64,000 bases of DNA. Source: Haemophilus influenzae. GTDB taxonomy: Bacteria; Pseudomonadota; Gammaproteobacteria; Enterobacterales; Pasteurellaceae. The DNA is taken from positions 682,001-746,000 of the forward strand of contig NZ_LS483411.1 in assembly GCF_900475755.1 (NCBI RefSeq). Direction: 5' to 3'. The notes under the pieces are model-generated. The model had not been told where the DNA came from, did not search any database, and worked only from the letters and a program-made list of their open reading frames with translations. Below, in pieces: positions 42,338 to 51,772 of the stretch (positions are counted from its first letter, which is position 1; every line of letters begins with the position of its first letter). The position numbers were made by a program, and so were the translations under genes.

Positions 42338-43489
42338 TTAATTAACTTCTGTTACCCCAATATTTTGTCCAAATTGGCGTTTCATTGCCGTACGTTTAGT
42401 ACGATCGATCACATCTCCAGCTAGCTGTCCGCAAGCCGCATCAATATCATCGCCACGGGTTTTACGGATAATCACGGTAAAGCCATATTCCATTAATGTT
42501 TTTTGGAAGCGGTCGATACGCGTATTCGAGCTTTTTGCATAAGGTGCCTCTGGGAACGGATTCCACGGAATTAAATTAATTTTACAAGGTGTATTTTTTA
42601 ATACTTCTGCAAGTTGATGAGCGTGTTCAATGCCATCATTTACATGATCGAGCATCACATACTCAATCGTCACTTTGCCGTGGTTTGCATTTGATACATT
42701 TAAATAACGATTTACTGAGTCAATCAAGGTTTTGATATTATATTTTTTGTTGATTGGCACAATTTCATCACGTAATTCATCATTTGGTGCATGTAATGAA
42801 ATTGCCAGTGCCACATCGATCATTTTGCTCAAATTATCTAGTGCTGGCACAACCCCAGAAGTTGATAAAGTGACACGACGTTTTGATAAACCGTAAGCAA
42901 AGTCATCTAACATAATTTCCATTGCAGGAACAACGTTTGCGACATTTAATAAGGGTTCGCCCATTCCCATCATTACCACATTTGTAATGGGTCTAACGCC
43001 AGTTACGCCAAAGTTACCAATAATTTTAGAGGCTCGCCATACTTGACCGATAATTTCTGAAACCGTTAAATTGCGATTAAATCCTTGTTGTGCTGTTGAA
43101 CAAAATGTACAAGCTAAGGCACAGCCAACTTGGGAAGATACACAAAGCGTCGCGCGATCTGCTTCGGGAATATACACAGTTTCAACTTGCTGCTCGCCCA
43201 CTTGCATTGCCCATTTTATCGTGCCATCGGCTGAACGCTGTTCAACGGCAACTTCTGGGGCTTTAATTTCTGCAACCGCCTTAAGTTTTTCACGTAATTT
43301 TTTATTAATGTTTGTCATATTGTCGAAGTTATCTTCGCCAAAATGATAAATCCATTTAACTAACTGATCTGCTCGAAATGGTTTTTCGCCGAGTTCTTTA
43401 AAAAATTCGCGCATTTGTTGGCGCGTTAAATCCATTAGATTAATTTTTTTAGCGGGTGCATCTGATTGCACTGACAATAATTCTGACAT
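42338..43489 (-). CDS. rlmN: Dual-specificity 23S rRNA/tRNA C2 adenosine methyltransferase RlmN
   Basis: Radical SAM enzyme methylating A2503 of 23S rRNA and A37 of some tRNAs; 383 residues. The Fe-S motif [15 protein letters not shown] has CxxxCxxC, followed by [10 protein letters not shown]; the C-terminal catalytic cysteine is in [12 protein letters not shown] 43487-43489 (MSELLSV) follows GAGGC; an ATG seven codons earlier is possible. Gene order rlmN-pilF-rodZ-ispG-hisS is conserved in gammaproteobacteria. Confidence 0.95.
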   Translation of the reverse strand: MSELLSVQSDAPAKKINLMDLTRQQMREFFKELGEKPFRADQLVKWIYHFGEDNFDNMTNINKKLREKLKAVAEIKAPEVAVEQRSADGTIKWAMQVGEQQVETVYIPEADRATLCVSSQVGCALACTFCSTAQQGFNRNLTVSEIIGQVWRASKIIGNFGVTGVRPITNVVMMGMGEPLLNVANVVPAMEIMLDDFAYGLSKRRVTLSTSGVVPALDNLSKMIDVALAISLHAPNDELRDEIVPINKKYNIKTLIDSVNRYLNVSNANHGKVTIEYVMLDHVNDGIEHAHQLAEVLKNTPCKINLIPWNPFPEAPYAKSSNTRIDRFQKTLMEYGFTVIIRKTRGDDIDAACGQLAGDVIDRTKRTAMKRQFGQNIGVTEVN

Positions 43490-43652
43490 TTTAGCCTCGT
43501 TATTACACATTGTGGCGATAGCATTGTGCAGGTGTTTTTATCAAAAACTCACAACGAAAAATTCGCAATTAAAAAATGAACGGCGATTGTACAGATTTGT
43601 CGCCGCATAATCTAGCGGAATTGAAAAACGATGGAAAATCTTACCGCACTTT

Positions 43653-43672
43653 TTTGCGATCTAGATCGCAAA
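43653..43672. promoter_or_regulatory. CRP-S (competence regulatory element) palindrome
   Basis: TTTGCGATCTAGATCGCAAA is a perfect 20-base palindrome. It differs from the standard CRP site (TGTGA...TCACA) by C in place of T in both half-sites, the hallmark of Sxy-dependent CRP-S sites in Haemophilus. On the plus strand a TAAAAT -10 element at 43692-43697 puts its centre at about -41.5 for pbpG. On the minus strand a TAGATT at 43614-43609 would put it at about -60 for rlmN-pilF. It is flanked by two uptake signals in inverted orientation. Confidence 0.85.
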
Positions 43673-43735
43673 TATTTTCAATTACAGCGGAAAAAGTGCG
43701 GTAAAATATCAGCCTATTTTTTAAGGTGACCAATA

Positions 43736-44614
43736 ATGTTTAAAAAAGCTTTATTTATTTTATCTTTGTGTCCTTCTTTTGCGCTGGCACAGTCTTATGT
43801 TGTGTATGATTTTACCCATAATCGAGTGTTGGAAAGCCATGCGCCTGATAGTATTCAGCCTATTGCCTCTGTAACAAAATTAATGACGGCTAATGTATTT
43901 TTAGAGAATAATAAAAATCCTAATTGTCGAATCGCAATCACAAAAGAGGATACGGATCGAATTAAAGGTACAGGAACAAAATTACCTAAAAATATTCCTA
44001 TCTCTTGTAACGAATTATTGAAAGCAATGCTTGTCCATTCTGATAACTATGCTGCCCACGCGCTTTCTCGTGCAGCGGGAATAAGTCGTCGCCAATTTAT
44101 TAATAAAATGAACGAAAAAGCCCATCAACTTGGCATGTATTCTACTCGTTTTCACGATAGTTCAGGGTTATCTAGCTATAATATTTCCAGCCCGATGGAT
44201 TTGGTTAAACTCGCTAAATATTCATTAAATAAATCGGACATTAAACGTTTATCTAATCTTAATGCAACTTATATCCAAGCAGGGAAACACAAACTTTATA
44301 TTAAAAATACTAATAAGTTAGTGCGTGATGAAATCTTTGATGCGGCAGTGAATAAAACGGGCTACATTCAAGAGTCTGGTTATAATCTCGTTTTCATTAA
44401 TAAACACCTATGCAAAAATGCAACTATTGGCGTAATTAGTTTAAATAACACTTCCTCTGCGTATCGTTCTAGCTTTACTAAAAGCAAATTAGAAAAATTC
44501 GGCTGCACAGCATTAAATGGAAGAACAATTCGTGATGTAGCTGGAGAAGCTCAATATGAAGATGGCTATGATGAAGTGGGATTTAATACGCTAATTCAGC
44601 AATTATCAAAATAA
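43736..44614 (+). CDS. pbpG: Penicillin-binding protein 7-like DD-endopeptidase
   Basis: Periplasmic serine peptidase (family S11) that cuts peptidoglycan cross-links; 292 residues with signal peptide ending FALAQ. Active-site motifs: S45-V-T-K48, S102-D-N104 and KTG near 205. Length fits E. coli PbpG (PBP7, 310). The CRP-S site 64 bases upstream suggests induction during competence, which would fit local cell wall opening for pilus or DNA passage; that role is inference. Confidence 0.9.
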   Translation: MFKKALFILSLCPSFALAQSYVVYDFTHNRVLESHAPDSIQPIASVTKLMTANVFLENNKNPNCRIAITKEDTDRIKGTGTKLPKNIPISCNELLKAMLVHSDNYAAHALSRAAGISRRQFINKMNEKAHQLGMYSTRFHDSSGLSSYNISSPMDLVKLAKYSLNKSDIKRLSNLNATYIQAGKHKLYIKNTNKLVRDEIFDAAVNKTGYIQESGYNLVFINKHLCKNATIGVISLNNTSSAYRSSFTKSKLEKFGCTALNGRTIRDVAGEAQYEDGYDEVGFNTLIQQLSK

Positions 44615-44628
44615 TGTTCATAAACATA

Positions 44629-44667
44629 AAAAACGCGAGATAACAGTTTGTTTTATCTCGCGTTTTT
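44629..44667 (+). terminator. Terminator after pbpG
   Basis: Perfect 15-base arms AAAAACGCGAGATAA and TTATCTCGCGTTTTT around a 9-base loop. Confidence 0.92.
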
Positions 44668-44848
44668 CATATTTTATTCTCAAAAGGTAAATCTATAATA
44701 ATTTCAATATTCTAGACTTAATTTGATAAAAAGTCATTCTAATGACAGAAAATACCTTTATTGCTTGTATGATTAAGAAAATTTTTTGTTTTATGCTTTT
44801 TTCATAAAAGCAATACATTTTGTATGAAATAATTATAAATAAATTTAT

Positions 44849-44867
44849 CATTTTGATAATCATTTCC
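44849..44867. promoter_or_regulatory. Fur-like box
   Basis: CATTTTGATAATCATTTCC matches 14 of 19 positions of the Fur consensus, including an uninterrupted TGATAATCATT core. It is about 110 bases before the substrate-binding protein gene of a YfeABCD/Sit-type importer, a family commonly repressed by Fur. Confidence 0.65.
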
Positions 44868-44907
44868 ATTCCAAAACAACATAAAAAGTAGTACTATTAT
44901 TTCCGAT

Positions 44908-44938
44908 GAATAATTGTTGTGCTGTTGAACAATTATTC
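44908..44938 (+). other. Leader hairpin before yfeA-like gene
   Basis: GAATAATTGTT and AACAATTATTC are perfect complements around a 9-base loop, 38 bases upstream of the ATG. It could be an mRNA leader structure or a dyad operator. Confidence 0.55.
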
Positions 44939-44975
44939 AGGCATTCAATCTATCTTTTTTAAATAAGGACATCTT

Positions 44976-45857
44976 ATGCGAAATTCATTCAAAATTATGA
45001 CCGCACTTGCACTTGGTTTATTTGCAATGCAAGCTAACGCAAAATTTAAAGTCGTCACCACTTTTACCGTGATTCAAGATATTGCGCAAAATGTGGCAGG
45101 CAATGCAGCAACAGTGGAATCTATTACCAAACCAGGTGCTGAAATTCACGAATATGAACCAACGCCAAAAGACATTGTAAAAGCACAATCTGCCGATTTA
45201 ATTTTATGGAACGGCTTAAATTTGGAACGTTGGTTTGAGCGTTTCTTCCAAAATGTTAAAGATAAACCTGCTGTGGTAGTAACAGAAGGTATTCAACCAT
45301 TATCTATTTATGAAGGCCCGTATAAAGATGCGCCTAATCCACACGCTTGGATGTCGCCATCTAATGCTTTAATTTATATTGAAAATATTAAGAATGCGTT
45401 AGTGAAATACGATCCACAAAATGCAGCTGTGTATGAAAAAAATGCCGCTGACTATGCTCAAAAAATTAAACAACTTGATGAACCGCTTCGTGCAAAATTA
45501 GCACAAATTCCTGAAGAGCAACGCTGGCTTGTAACAAGTGAGGGTGCTTTCAGTTATTTGGCGAAAGATTACAATTTAAAAGAAGGTTATTTATGGCCAA
45601 TCAATGCTGAACAACAAGGCACACCACAACAAGTGCGTAAAGTGATTGATTTAGTTCGTAAAAACAATATTCCTGTTGTGTTTAGTGAAAGTACAATTTC
45701 AGCCAAACCTGCACAACAAGTAGCCAAAGAAAGTGGCGCAAAATACGGCGGTGTGTTGTATGTTGATTCACTTTCTGCGAAAAACGGCCCTGTGCCAACT
45801 TATATTGATTTGCTTAACGTTACTGTATCAACCATTGTTAAAGGATTCGGAAAATAA
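44976..45857 (+). CDS. yfeA: Iron/manganese ABC importer, substrate-binding protein (YfeA/SitA-like)
   Basis: Cluster A-I (ZnuA/PsaA/YfeA) binding protein of 293 residues with signal peptide ending QANA. Metal ligands are expected in [20 protein letters not shown], the [11 protein letters not shown] block and the Asp in LYVDSL. The lack of a His-rich loop argues against zinc. USS codons ATGACCGCACTT lie within the signal peptide. Its stop shares one base with the next gene. First of four genes forming a complete chelated-iron/Mn importer. Confidence 0.88.
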   Translation: MRNSFKIMTALALGLFAMQANAKFKVVTTFTVIQDIAQNVAGNAATVESITKPGAEIHEYEPTPKDIVKAQSADLILWNGLNLERWFERFFQNVKDKPAVVVTEGIQPLSIYEGPYKDAPNPHAWMSPSNALIYIENIKNALVKYDPQNAAVYEKNAADYAQKIKQLDEPLRAKLAQIPEEQRWLVTSEGAFSYLAKDYNLKEGYLWPINAEQQGTPQQVRKVIDLVRKNNIPVVFSESTISAKPAQQVAKESGAKYGGVLYVDSLSAKNGPVPTYIDLLNVTVSTIVKGFGK

Positions 45858-46777
45858 TGGACTCTTTCTCGACATCAATTTGGGTTAATGATGTAACTGT
45901 TCGTTACAACAATGGTCATACTGCAATTCACAATATGACGTTCTCACTCAATAGTGGAACTATTTGTGCATTAGTGGGTGTGAATGGCAGTGGCAAGTCC
46001 ACATTATTTAAAAGCATAATGGGGCTTGTGAAGCCACAACAAGGTGAAATTAAACTTTGTGATTTGCCAATTTCCCAAGCACTGAAACGTAATTTGGTTG
46101 CTTATGTACCACAATCAGAAGAAGTGGACTGGCAATTTCCAGTGTCAGTGTATGATGTCGTGATGATGGGGCGTTATGGGTATATGAATTTTCTTCGTAT
46201 CCCCAAAGCGATTGATAAACAAAAAGTTCAAGAGGCGATGCAGCGAGTAAATATTGAGCATCTTGCGCATCGTCAAATTGGCGAGTTATCTGGCGGGCAG
46301 AAAAAACGCGTGTTTTTAGCCCGCGCTTTAGCACAACAAAGTCCAATTATTTTATTGGATGAACCTTTCACTGGCGTTGATGTGAAAACTGAAAATGCCA
46401 TAGTTGATCTTCTTCAACAGCTTCGAGAAGAAGGTCATCTGATTCTTGTCTCAACTCATAACTTAGGTTCTGTTCCTGATTTTTGTGATCAAGTGGTAAT
46501 GATTAATCGCACGGTCATCGCCGCAGGAAAAACAGAAGATACCTTTAACCAACATAATTTGGAAATTGTATTTGGTGGGGTGTTACGTCATATTAAATTA
46601 TTGGGCGAAAATTTACATAATGATGAAGATAAACGTTCTGTTACCGTCTTAACAGATGATGAAAAAGCCGTTGTATTCTATGGCGAAACTAAGCAAGATC
46701 CACCTGCGCCAACAACACAGGATTGCCATTTTGAAGATTGCCCTTATAAAAGTGCGGTTAAAAATAAGAGGGATTAG
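45857..46777 (+). CDS. yfeB: Iron/manganese ABC importer ATP-binding protein
   Basis: ATPase subunit, 306 residues. Walker [10 protein letters not shown] at 41-49, signature [15 protein letters not shown] near 138, Walker [14 protein letters not shown] near 158. A C-terminal extension of about 80 residues ends in a short Cys/His-containing tail ([12 protein letters not shown]). It overlaps yfeA by one base and lies 3 bases before the first permease gene. Confidence 0.9.
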   Translation: MDSFSTSIWVNDVTVRYNNGHTAIHNMTFSLNSGTICALVGVNGSGKSTLFKSIMGLVKPQQGEIKLCDLPISQALKRNLVAYVPQSEEVDWQFPVSVYDVVMMGRYGYMNFLRIPKAIDKQKVQEAMQRVNIEHLAHRQIGELSGGQKKRVFLARALAQQSPIILLDEPFTGVDVKTENAIVDLLQQLREEGHLILVSTHNLGSVPDFCDQVVMINRTVIAAGKTEDTFNQHNLEIVFGGVLRHIKLLGENLHNDEDKRSVTVLTDDEKAVVFYGETKQDPPAPTTQDCHFEDCPYKSAVKNKRD

Positions 46778-46780
46778 GTA

Positions 46781-47629
46781 ATGTTAGATTTATTGCTCGA
46801 ACCTTTTTCCTATGATTATATGCTCAAGGCGATGATTTTGAGTACCGCAGTGGGTGGCATTTGTGCTTTTTTGTCTTCATATTTAATGCTTAAAGGCTGG
46901 TCTTTGATTGGCGATGCGCTTTCTCATTCCGTTGTGCCTGGTGTTGCAATTGCCTATGCTTTTGCGTTGCCTTATGCACTTGGTGCATTTTTTGCAGGTA
47001 TTTTTGCCGCACTTTCTATTCTTTGGATTAAATCCATTTCTAAACTGAAAGAAGATGCCATTATCGGGTTTATTTTCAGTACTTTCTTTGCATTAGGTCT
47101 ATTGCTCATTTCTTTAAATCCAACCGCAGTAAATGTGCACAATATCATTTTAGGTAATATTTTAGGCATTGCTGATGAAGATATTTACCAAGTCGCAATT
47201 ATTATCGGTGTTTGTTTAGTATTGCTTTTATTGTTCTGGAAAGACTTATTACTGATCTTTTTTGATGAAACACAGGCAAGAACAGTAGGGCTTTCGCCAT
47301 TATTTTATAAGGTTTTATTTTTTACTTTATTAAGTGCTTGTGTGGTAGCTGCATTGCAAACTGTGGGTGCTATTTTAGTGATTGCGATGGTTATTACCCC
47401 TGGCGCAACGGCATATTTACTCACTGATAAATTCAAAACTTTGTCAATCATCGCTATTATTTTAGGCGCAGTGACAAATTTTGTTGGGGTCTATATTAGC
47501 TATTATTTAGACGGTGCCACTGGCGGTGTGATTGTGACATTGCAAACATTATTGTTTTTAGTCGCTTTCTTATTTTCACCAAAATATGGCTTACTCACAC
47601 GTAATAAAAAGGCGGTAGAAAATGTTTGA
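46781..47629 (+). CDS. yfeC: Iron/manganese ABC importer permease 1
   Basis: ABC-3 family permease, 282 residues with eight or nine membrane helices. Family segments: LMLKGWSLIGDALSHSVVPGVAIAY near 35-60 and VGAILVIAMVITPGATAYLL near 195-215. Overlaps the second permease gene by eight bases. Confidence 0.9.
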   Translation: MLDLLLEPFSYDYMLKAMILSTAVGGICAFLSSYLMLKGWSLIGDALSHSVVPGVAIAYAFALPYALGAFFAGIFAALSILWIKSISKLKEDAIIGFIFSTFFALGLLLISLNPTAVNVHNIILGNILGIADEDIYQVAIIIGVCLVLLLLFWKDLLLIFFDETQARTVGLSPLFYKVLFFTLLSACVVAALQTVGAILVIAMVITPGATAYLLTDKFKTLSIIAIILGAVTNFVGVYISYYLDGATGGVIVTLQTLLFLVAFLFSPKYGLLTRNKKAVENV

Positions 47630-48437
47630 TTGGCTTTTAGAACCGCTACAATTTGAGTTTATGCAAAATGCCTTATTGACCGCATTGATTGTTTCGATTA
47701 TCTGTGCATTACTTTCTTGCTATTTAGTCTTGAAAGGTTGGTCATTAATGGGCGATGCAATTTCTCACGCTGTATTACCTGGTATTGTACTCGCTTATTT
47801 GGCAGGAATTCCTTTAGCCATTGGTGCATTTTTCTCAGGCATTTTTTGCTCCCTTGGTGTGGGATATTTAAAAGAAAATAGTCGCATAAAAGAAGATACT
47901 GCAATGGGCATTGTATTTTCTGGAATGTTTGCCATTGGTCTTGTTATGTTCACCAAAATTCAAACAGAACAGCATTTAACCCATATTTTGTTTGGTAATG
48001 TGTTGGGTGTAAGTCATCAAGAGGTTATTCAAAGTGCGGTCATTTCTGCGATAATTTTTTGTCTGATTGTTTTCAAACGTAAAGACTTTCTGCTTTATTG
48101 TTTTGACCCAAGCCACGCCCGTGTTGCAGGGCTTTCTCCAAAAGTTTTACATTATGGTTTATTAATTCTACTTGCTTTAACCATTGTAAGCACGATGCAA
48201 GTGGTAGGTGTTATTTTGGTGGTGGCAATGTTAATTGCGCCAGGAATTACCGCACTTACGCTTACTAAATCTTTTGATAAAATGCTATGGATTGCTATTG
48301 TCAGCTCCATCACATCAAGTCTAATTGGCGTAATATTGAGCTATCATTTTGATGCCTCAACTGGTGCTTGTATCATTCTTCTGCAAGCCGCATTTTTTGT
48401 TATAGCGTTAGCTTATAGCAAGATTAGAACAATATGA
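47622..48437 (+). CDS. yfeD: Iron/manganese ABC importer permease 2
   Basis: Second ABC-3 permease, 271 residues, clearly a paralog of the preceding protein (LVLKGWSLMGDAISHAVLPGIVLAY and VGVILVVAMLIAPGITALTLT). Two distinct permeases are typical of YfeCD/SitCD systems. Last gene; a hairpin terminator follows 14 bases later. Confidence 0.9.
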   Translation: MFDWLLEPLQFEFMQNALLTALIVSIICALLSCYLVLKGWSLMGDAISHAVLPGIVLAYLAGIPLAIGAFFSGIFCSLGVGYLKENSRIKEDTAMGIVFSGMFAIGLVMFTKIQTEQHLTHILFGNVLGVSHQEVIQSAVISAIIFCLIVFKRKDFLLYCFDPSHARVAGLSPKVLHYGLLILLALTIVSTMQVVGVILVVAMLIAPGITALTLTKSFDKMLWIAIVSSITSSLIGVILSYHFDASTGACIILLQAAFFVIALAYSKIRTI

Positions 48438-48451
48438 TTTCCTATCTTTTG

Positions 48452-48485
48452 AAAACGGTGCAAGCTTAATGTTTGTGCCGTTTTT
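48452..48485 (+). terminator. Terminator of the yfeABCD-like operon
   Basis: AAAACGG pairs with CCGTTTT, extended by G-U-containing pairs TGCAA/TTGTG, followed by TTTTTATT. Confidence 0.8.
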
Positions 48486-48721
48486 ATTCGATGAAATATT
48501 CTTTCAACTTCCACAAGGTATTTATTTTATATAAGCCATTCTTTATCTTATTTGATATTCCTAATATTAAATCCTTATAGTAAACCCTCACAAAAATTTT
48601 GCTTAAAAGAGAAACATCAAAATTAATAACGATAAACTCAACGCAGTGTACTTTTTAATATCTACTGTTTTAACTATTTTAAAAAAGACTTTAGATTGTT
48701 TTATTCGATTTTAGAACAAAC
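48486..48721. other. AT-rich non-coding DNA at a probable rearrangement junction
   Basis: No gene, RNA or repeat is evident in these 236 bases apart from the flanking terminators. The gene blocks on either side are far apart in the Rd KW20 order as I recall it. Confidence 0.5.
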
Positions 48722-48751
48722 AAAAAAGCGAATCTTTCGATTCGCTTTTTT
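48722..48751. terminator. Bidirectional terminator at ompP2 3' end
   Basis: AAAAAAGCGAATC pairs with GATTCGCTTTTTT; A and T tracts on both sides suit termination of ompP2 from the minus strand. Confidence 0.9.
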
Positions 48752-48773
48752 AAGTATGCCTTCTAACAAATAA

Positions 48774-49895
48774 TTAGAAGTAAACGCGTAAACCTACACC
48801 AACTGATTTTTCTTTTTCAGTTCTTACTTGACTCTTATTAGCATCCTTTGTAGTTGTTCTAGTTCTAGAGTAAGCACCTTCAATATAGGTTAATACTTGT
48901 TTGTGAAGTTTATGATCTATACCGAATAACACTGCGTGTTCACGTTCTTTCTCACCTTGATCTACTTTATGTTCATATTTGAAGTTACCATAGAAATTAG
49001 TATCTTCCATTAATTCATATTGGAAACCTGGAGATACGAAATAGCTTTTTTCGTGTTTAGCTTTATACTTTTTAGTTTTTGCATAGCCGCTATCTAGAGA
49101 GACTAATAAGCCTAAATCACTAAAACGGTAACCTAAACTAGCTAAAGCACCATTTACTTCTTGTTTTTTACCTTGGTAGTCGTAAGTTGTTGTTGTTGTT
49201 GTTGTTGTTGTCTTATCAGTGTCTTTATAATTTGTAAGACCGTAAGCAATAGCTACAATAATGTTGTTAGCATCATATTTTGCACCAACTTGAATTCCGT
49301 TACTGACTTCACCTACAGTTACTTCACCAGAGTTCAACCCAATACGAGGAGCCGTCTGTACATCACGTTCTTGTGCTAATAAATAATTAGCGCCTAATAC
49401 TAAACCATCAATACCATTAAAAGTATAGCCAACGGTGTTACCATTAGTAGGGATATATTTTTTAGAGTTGAGAAGACCATATTCTTTATCTTCTGCGGTT
49501 GTAATTTCATCAGCAATAGTTTTTGCGCGACCAAGTTTTACTTCACCGAATGTGTTATTTCCTAAAGTAACATAAGCATATTTGGTTGCAATATCAGCGA
49601 AGTGATCTGACTTCTTTTTAGTGTAATCTGAAACAAAACGAGTTTCTAAATAACCTTGTGCATAGAAGCCGTCACCAAGGTTATGCGTTGCTTTAATATG
49701 GAAACGTGAACCCTGATTACGTAATGTACCGTGTTGCTGTTTTTGATCATCTTCAGTGCTAGTGCTTTGTTCCGCAATAACGCTTAAACGACCGCCTAAT
49801 TCTACTTTAGTCCCTTCGTTGTTATAAACAACAACTGCGTTTGCTGCTGAAGCTGCGAATGCACCAACGATTAATGCTGCAAGTGTTTTTTTCAT
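48774..49895 (-). CDS. ompP2: Major porin, outer membrane protein P2
   Basis: Trimeric general porin of Haemophilus and the most abundant surface protein; it also lets NAD-type nucleotides pass. 373 residues, signal peptide [20 protein letters not shown], then mature [20 protein letters not shown] and a C-terminal barrel strand ending VGVGLRVYF. The loop near residues 235-243 is a run of nine threonines encoded by eight ACA triplets plus ACT. Strain-variable loops are typical of P2. A CRP-like site and a TTGACA -35 lie upstream. Confidence 0.93.
   Translation of the reverse strand: MKKTLAALIVGAFAASAANAVVVYNNEGTKVELGGRLSVIAEQSTSTEDDQKQQHGTLRNQGSRFHIKATHNLGDGFYAQGYLETRFVSDYTKKKSDHFADIATKYAYVTLGNNTFGEVKLGRAKTIADEITTAEDKEYGLLNSKKYIPTNGNTVGYTFNGIDGLVLGANYLLAQERDVQTAPRIGLNSGEVTVGEVSNGIQVGAKYDANNIIVAIAYGLTNYKDTDKTTTTTTTTTYDYQGKKQEVNGALASLGYRFSDLGLLVSLDSGYAKTKKYKAKHEKSYFVSPGFQYELMEDTNFYGNFKYEHKVDQGEKEREHAVLFGIDHKLHKQVLTYIEGAYSRTRTTTKDANKSQVRTEKEKSVGVGLRVYF
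49186..49209. repeat. Trinucleotide repeat (GTT)8 in ompP2
   Basis: Eight GTT units on the plus strand, read as ACA (Thr) in ompP2. Because the unit is three bases, slippage would change loop length without breaking the frame. Confidence 0.95.
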
Positions 49896-50003
49896 AATTT
49901 GTATTCCTTATGCTTGTTTACTATCTATGATTGAACTTTTCTCCAATAGAATTGTCCAATCGCCAAAATAGACGAGCTGCATCTTTGCAAAAAAAATTTT
50001 TGA

Positions 50004-50009
50004 TGTCAA
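50004..50009 (-). promoter_or_regulatory. Probable -35 element of ompP2 promoter
   Basis: TTGACA on the minus strand, 109 bases before the ompP2 start. With a 17-base spacer the -10 would be AAAGAT at 49986-49981, a weak match. Confidence 0.45.
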
Positions 50010-50036
50010 TACTCCAAAATTTTAATTTTCTTGAAA

Positions 50037-50052
50037 TCTGATCGAGATCACA
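50037..50052. promoter_or_regulatory. CRP-type site upstream of ompP2
   Basis: TCTGATCGAGATCACA matches 14 of 16 positions of the CRP consensus TGTGATCTAGATCACA. Its centre is about 70 bases upstream of the inferred ompP2 transcription start, a class I position. Confidence 0.6.
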
Positions 50053-50151
50053 CTTTTCAAATGAATTTGATTGTTTTTTATTCTGTTTTAGGTTTAAGTA
50101 TTACCTATAAATATTTTAGGTATCGAAAAATATGACGTTATATCAGTTGTA

Positions 50152-50616
50152 TTATTCTTCTATGTACCCCATATCTTCCTCCGTGGGATTTTCTGCCCCT
50201 TTTTTTGCTAATTCATCGCAAATTTCATTTTCTCTATGCCCTGCGTGTCCTTTCACCCATTGCCAATTAATTTTATGACGTTGGATGGATTCATCTAAGG
50301 CTTTCCACAAATCTTGGTTTTTTACAGGCTTTCCAGAACTTGCTTTCCAATTATTTTTTTTCCAATTAAAGATCCATTTTGTGATGCCATTTTTCATATA
50401 TTGGCTATCACTATAAAGCGTGATCAAGCAAGGTTCTTTTAATGCATTTAATGCTTCAATGACAGCGCGTAATTCCATTCGATTATTGGTGGTTTTGAAA
50501 TAACCTTTGGAGAGCATTTTTTCATGTTGTTTATAGCGTAATACGGCGCCAATTCCCCCCGCCCCTGGATTACCTAAGCAAGAGCCATCAGTAAAAATTT
50601 CAATCTGTTTTTGCAT
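50152..50616 (-). CDS. rnhA: Ribonuclease HI
   Basis: Degrades RNA in RNA-DNA hybrids; 154 residues from ATG 50614-50616 ([18 protein letters not shown]). Catalytic D10, E48 ([12 protein letters not shown]) and D70 (LYSDSQYM) in the usual spacing, and the handle region [16 protein letters not shown]. The divergent rnhA/dnaQ arrangement with a 60-base gap is the same as in E. coli. A longer in-frame start would overlap dnaQ. Confidence 0.96.
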   Translation of the reverse strand: MQKQIEIFTDGSCLGNPGAGGIGAVLRYKQHEKMLSKGYFKTTNNRMELRAVIEALNALKEPCLITLYSDSQYMKNGITKWIFNWKKNNWKASSGKPVKNQDLWKALDESIQRHKINWQWVKGHAGHRENEICDELAKKGAENPTEEDMGYIEE

Positions 50617-50676
50617 AACAAAAAGGTTGTTGTGTAGAATGACAAGTATTTTAATGGAAAGAGATAGGTTGAACAA

Positions 50677-51447
50677 ATGATTAATCCCAATCGCCAAATT
50701 GTATTAGATACTGAAACTACAGGTATGAATCAGCTTGGCGCGCATTATGAAGGACACTGCATTATTGAAATTGGTGCAGTTGAATTAATAAATCGTCGTT
50801 ACACAGGTAATAATTTCCATATTTACATTAAGCCAGATCGCTCTGTTGATCCTGATGCGATTAAAGTTCATGGCATAACCGATGAAATGTTAGCGGATAA
50901 ACCTGAATTCAAAGAAATTGCCCAAGATTTTTTGGATTATATTAATGGTGCGGAATTGCTTATTCATAATGCGCCCTTTGATGTTGGATTTATGGATTAT
51001 GAATTTCGTAAACTTGACCTCAATGTGAAAACTGACGATATTTGTTTGGTGACAGATACGCTACAAATGGCGCGTCAAATGTATCCTGGAAAACGTAATA
51101 ATTTGGACGCACTTTGTGATCGTTTAGGTATTGATAATAGCAAACGTACTTTGCACGGTGCGTTACTGGATGCCGAGATCTTGGCGGATGTTTATTTGAT
51201 GATGACGGGGGGGCAAACAAATTTATTCGATGAAGAAGAATCGATTGAGTCTGAAGTTATCCATGTTGTGCAAGAAACAGTGGCAGAAGAAATAAAAAGT
51301 GCGGTAGATTTTGCACACAATTTAAAATTACTTCAACCTACTGATGATGAGCTACAAGCGCATTTAGAATTATTAAAGATGATTAATAAAAAAAGTGGAA
51401 ATAATTGTCTTTGGGATAAACGATTTGGCAATGACAATGTTCATTAA
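50677..51447 (+). CDS. dnaQ: DNA polymerase III epsilon subunit (proofreading exonuclease)
   Basis: 3'-5' exonuclease of the replicase, 256 residues. DEDDh motifs: Exo[10 protein letters not shown] near 10-18, Exo[17 protein letters not shown] near 96, Exo[23 protein letters not shown] near 160. The clamp-binding segment QTNLFDEEE follows near 182 and a C-terminal alpha-binding region completes it. Confidence 0.97.
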   Translation: MINPNRQIVLDTETTGMNQLGAHYEGHCIIEIGAVELINRRYTGNNFHIYIKPDRSVDPDAIKVHGITDEMLADKPEFKEIAQDFLDYINGAELLIHNAPFDVGFMDYEFRKLDLNVKTDDICLVTDTLQMARQMYPGKRNNLDALCDRLGIDNSKRTLHGALLDAEILADVYLMMTGGQTNLFDEEESIESEVIHVVQETVAEEIKSAVDFAHNLKLLQPTDDELQAHLELLKMINKKSGNNCLWDKRFGNDNVH

Positions 51448-51491
51448 TCGTTTGGAATTTAAGCAGGTAAGTAAAATTTAATAAAAAAAGA

Positions 51492-51520
51492 TTGACGAGA
51501 TTTGTGTTCATCATTAAGAT
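51492..51520 (+). promoter_or_regulatory. Promoter of the tRNA-Asp pair
   Basis: TTGACG (51492-51497), 17-base spacer, TAAGAT (51515-51520), about 15 bases before the first tRNA-Asp. Confidence 0.7.
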
Positions 51521-51534
51521 ACGCACCACTTAGC

Positions 51535-51611
51535 GGAGTGGTAGTTCAGCTGGTTAGAATACCTGCCTGTCACGCAGGGGGTCGCGGGTTCGAGTCCCGT
51601 CCATTCCGCCA
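51535..51611 (+). tRNA. tRNA-Asp (GUC), copy 1
   Basis: 77 bases with encoded CCA; anticodon loop CTGTCAC gives GUC; acceptor arms GGAGTGG and CCATTCC. Nearly identical to E. coli tRNA-Asp. Confidence 0.97.
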
Positions 51612-51634
51612 ATTTAAAATTAATATCTTATCTC

Positions 51635-51711
51635 GGAGTGGTAGTTCAGCTGGTTAGAATACCTGCCTGTCACGCAGGGGGTCGCGGGTTCGAGTCCCGT
51701 CCATTCCGCCA
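51635..51711 (+). tRNA. tRNA-Asp (GUC), copy 2
   Basis: Identical in sequence to copy 1, separated by 23 bases, so a tandem duplication in one transcript. Confidence 0.97.
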
Positions 51712-51729
51712 ATTAAGATAAATAAAGAT

Positions 51730-51750
51730 AGCACCTAATGGTGCTTTTTT
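51730..51750 (+). terminator. Terminator of the tRNA-Asp transcript
   Basis: AGCACC and GGTGCT around TAAT, followed by a T run. Confidence 0.85.
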
Positions 51751-51772
51751 GTATCTGAAATTTGCTTCATCC

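Larger units (their letters stand above)
44668..44975. other. 308-bp regulatory gap before the metal importer operon
   Basis: AT-rich non-coding DNA. It holds a Fur-like box at 44849-44867 and an 11-base perfect inverted repeat at 44908-44938 that would be in the mRNA leader. No credible small gene is seen. Confidence 0.6.

Noticed and set aside
48491..48580. A 29-codon frame starting MKYSFNFHKV between the yfeD-like terminator and ompP2.
   Set aside because: No ribosome binding site, directly behind a terminator, no family resemblance.
49161..49379. Cysteine-rich plus-strand frame with a poly-Cys run.
   Set aside because: It is the antisense reading of the threonine repeat in ompP2.
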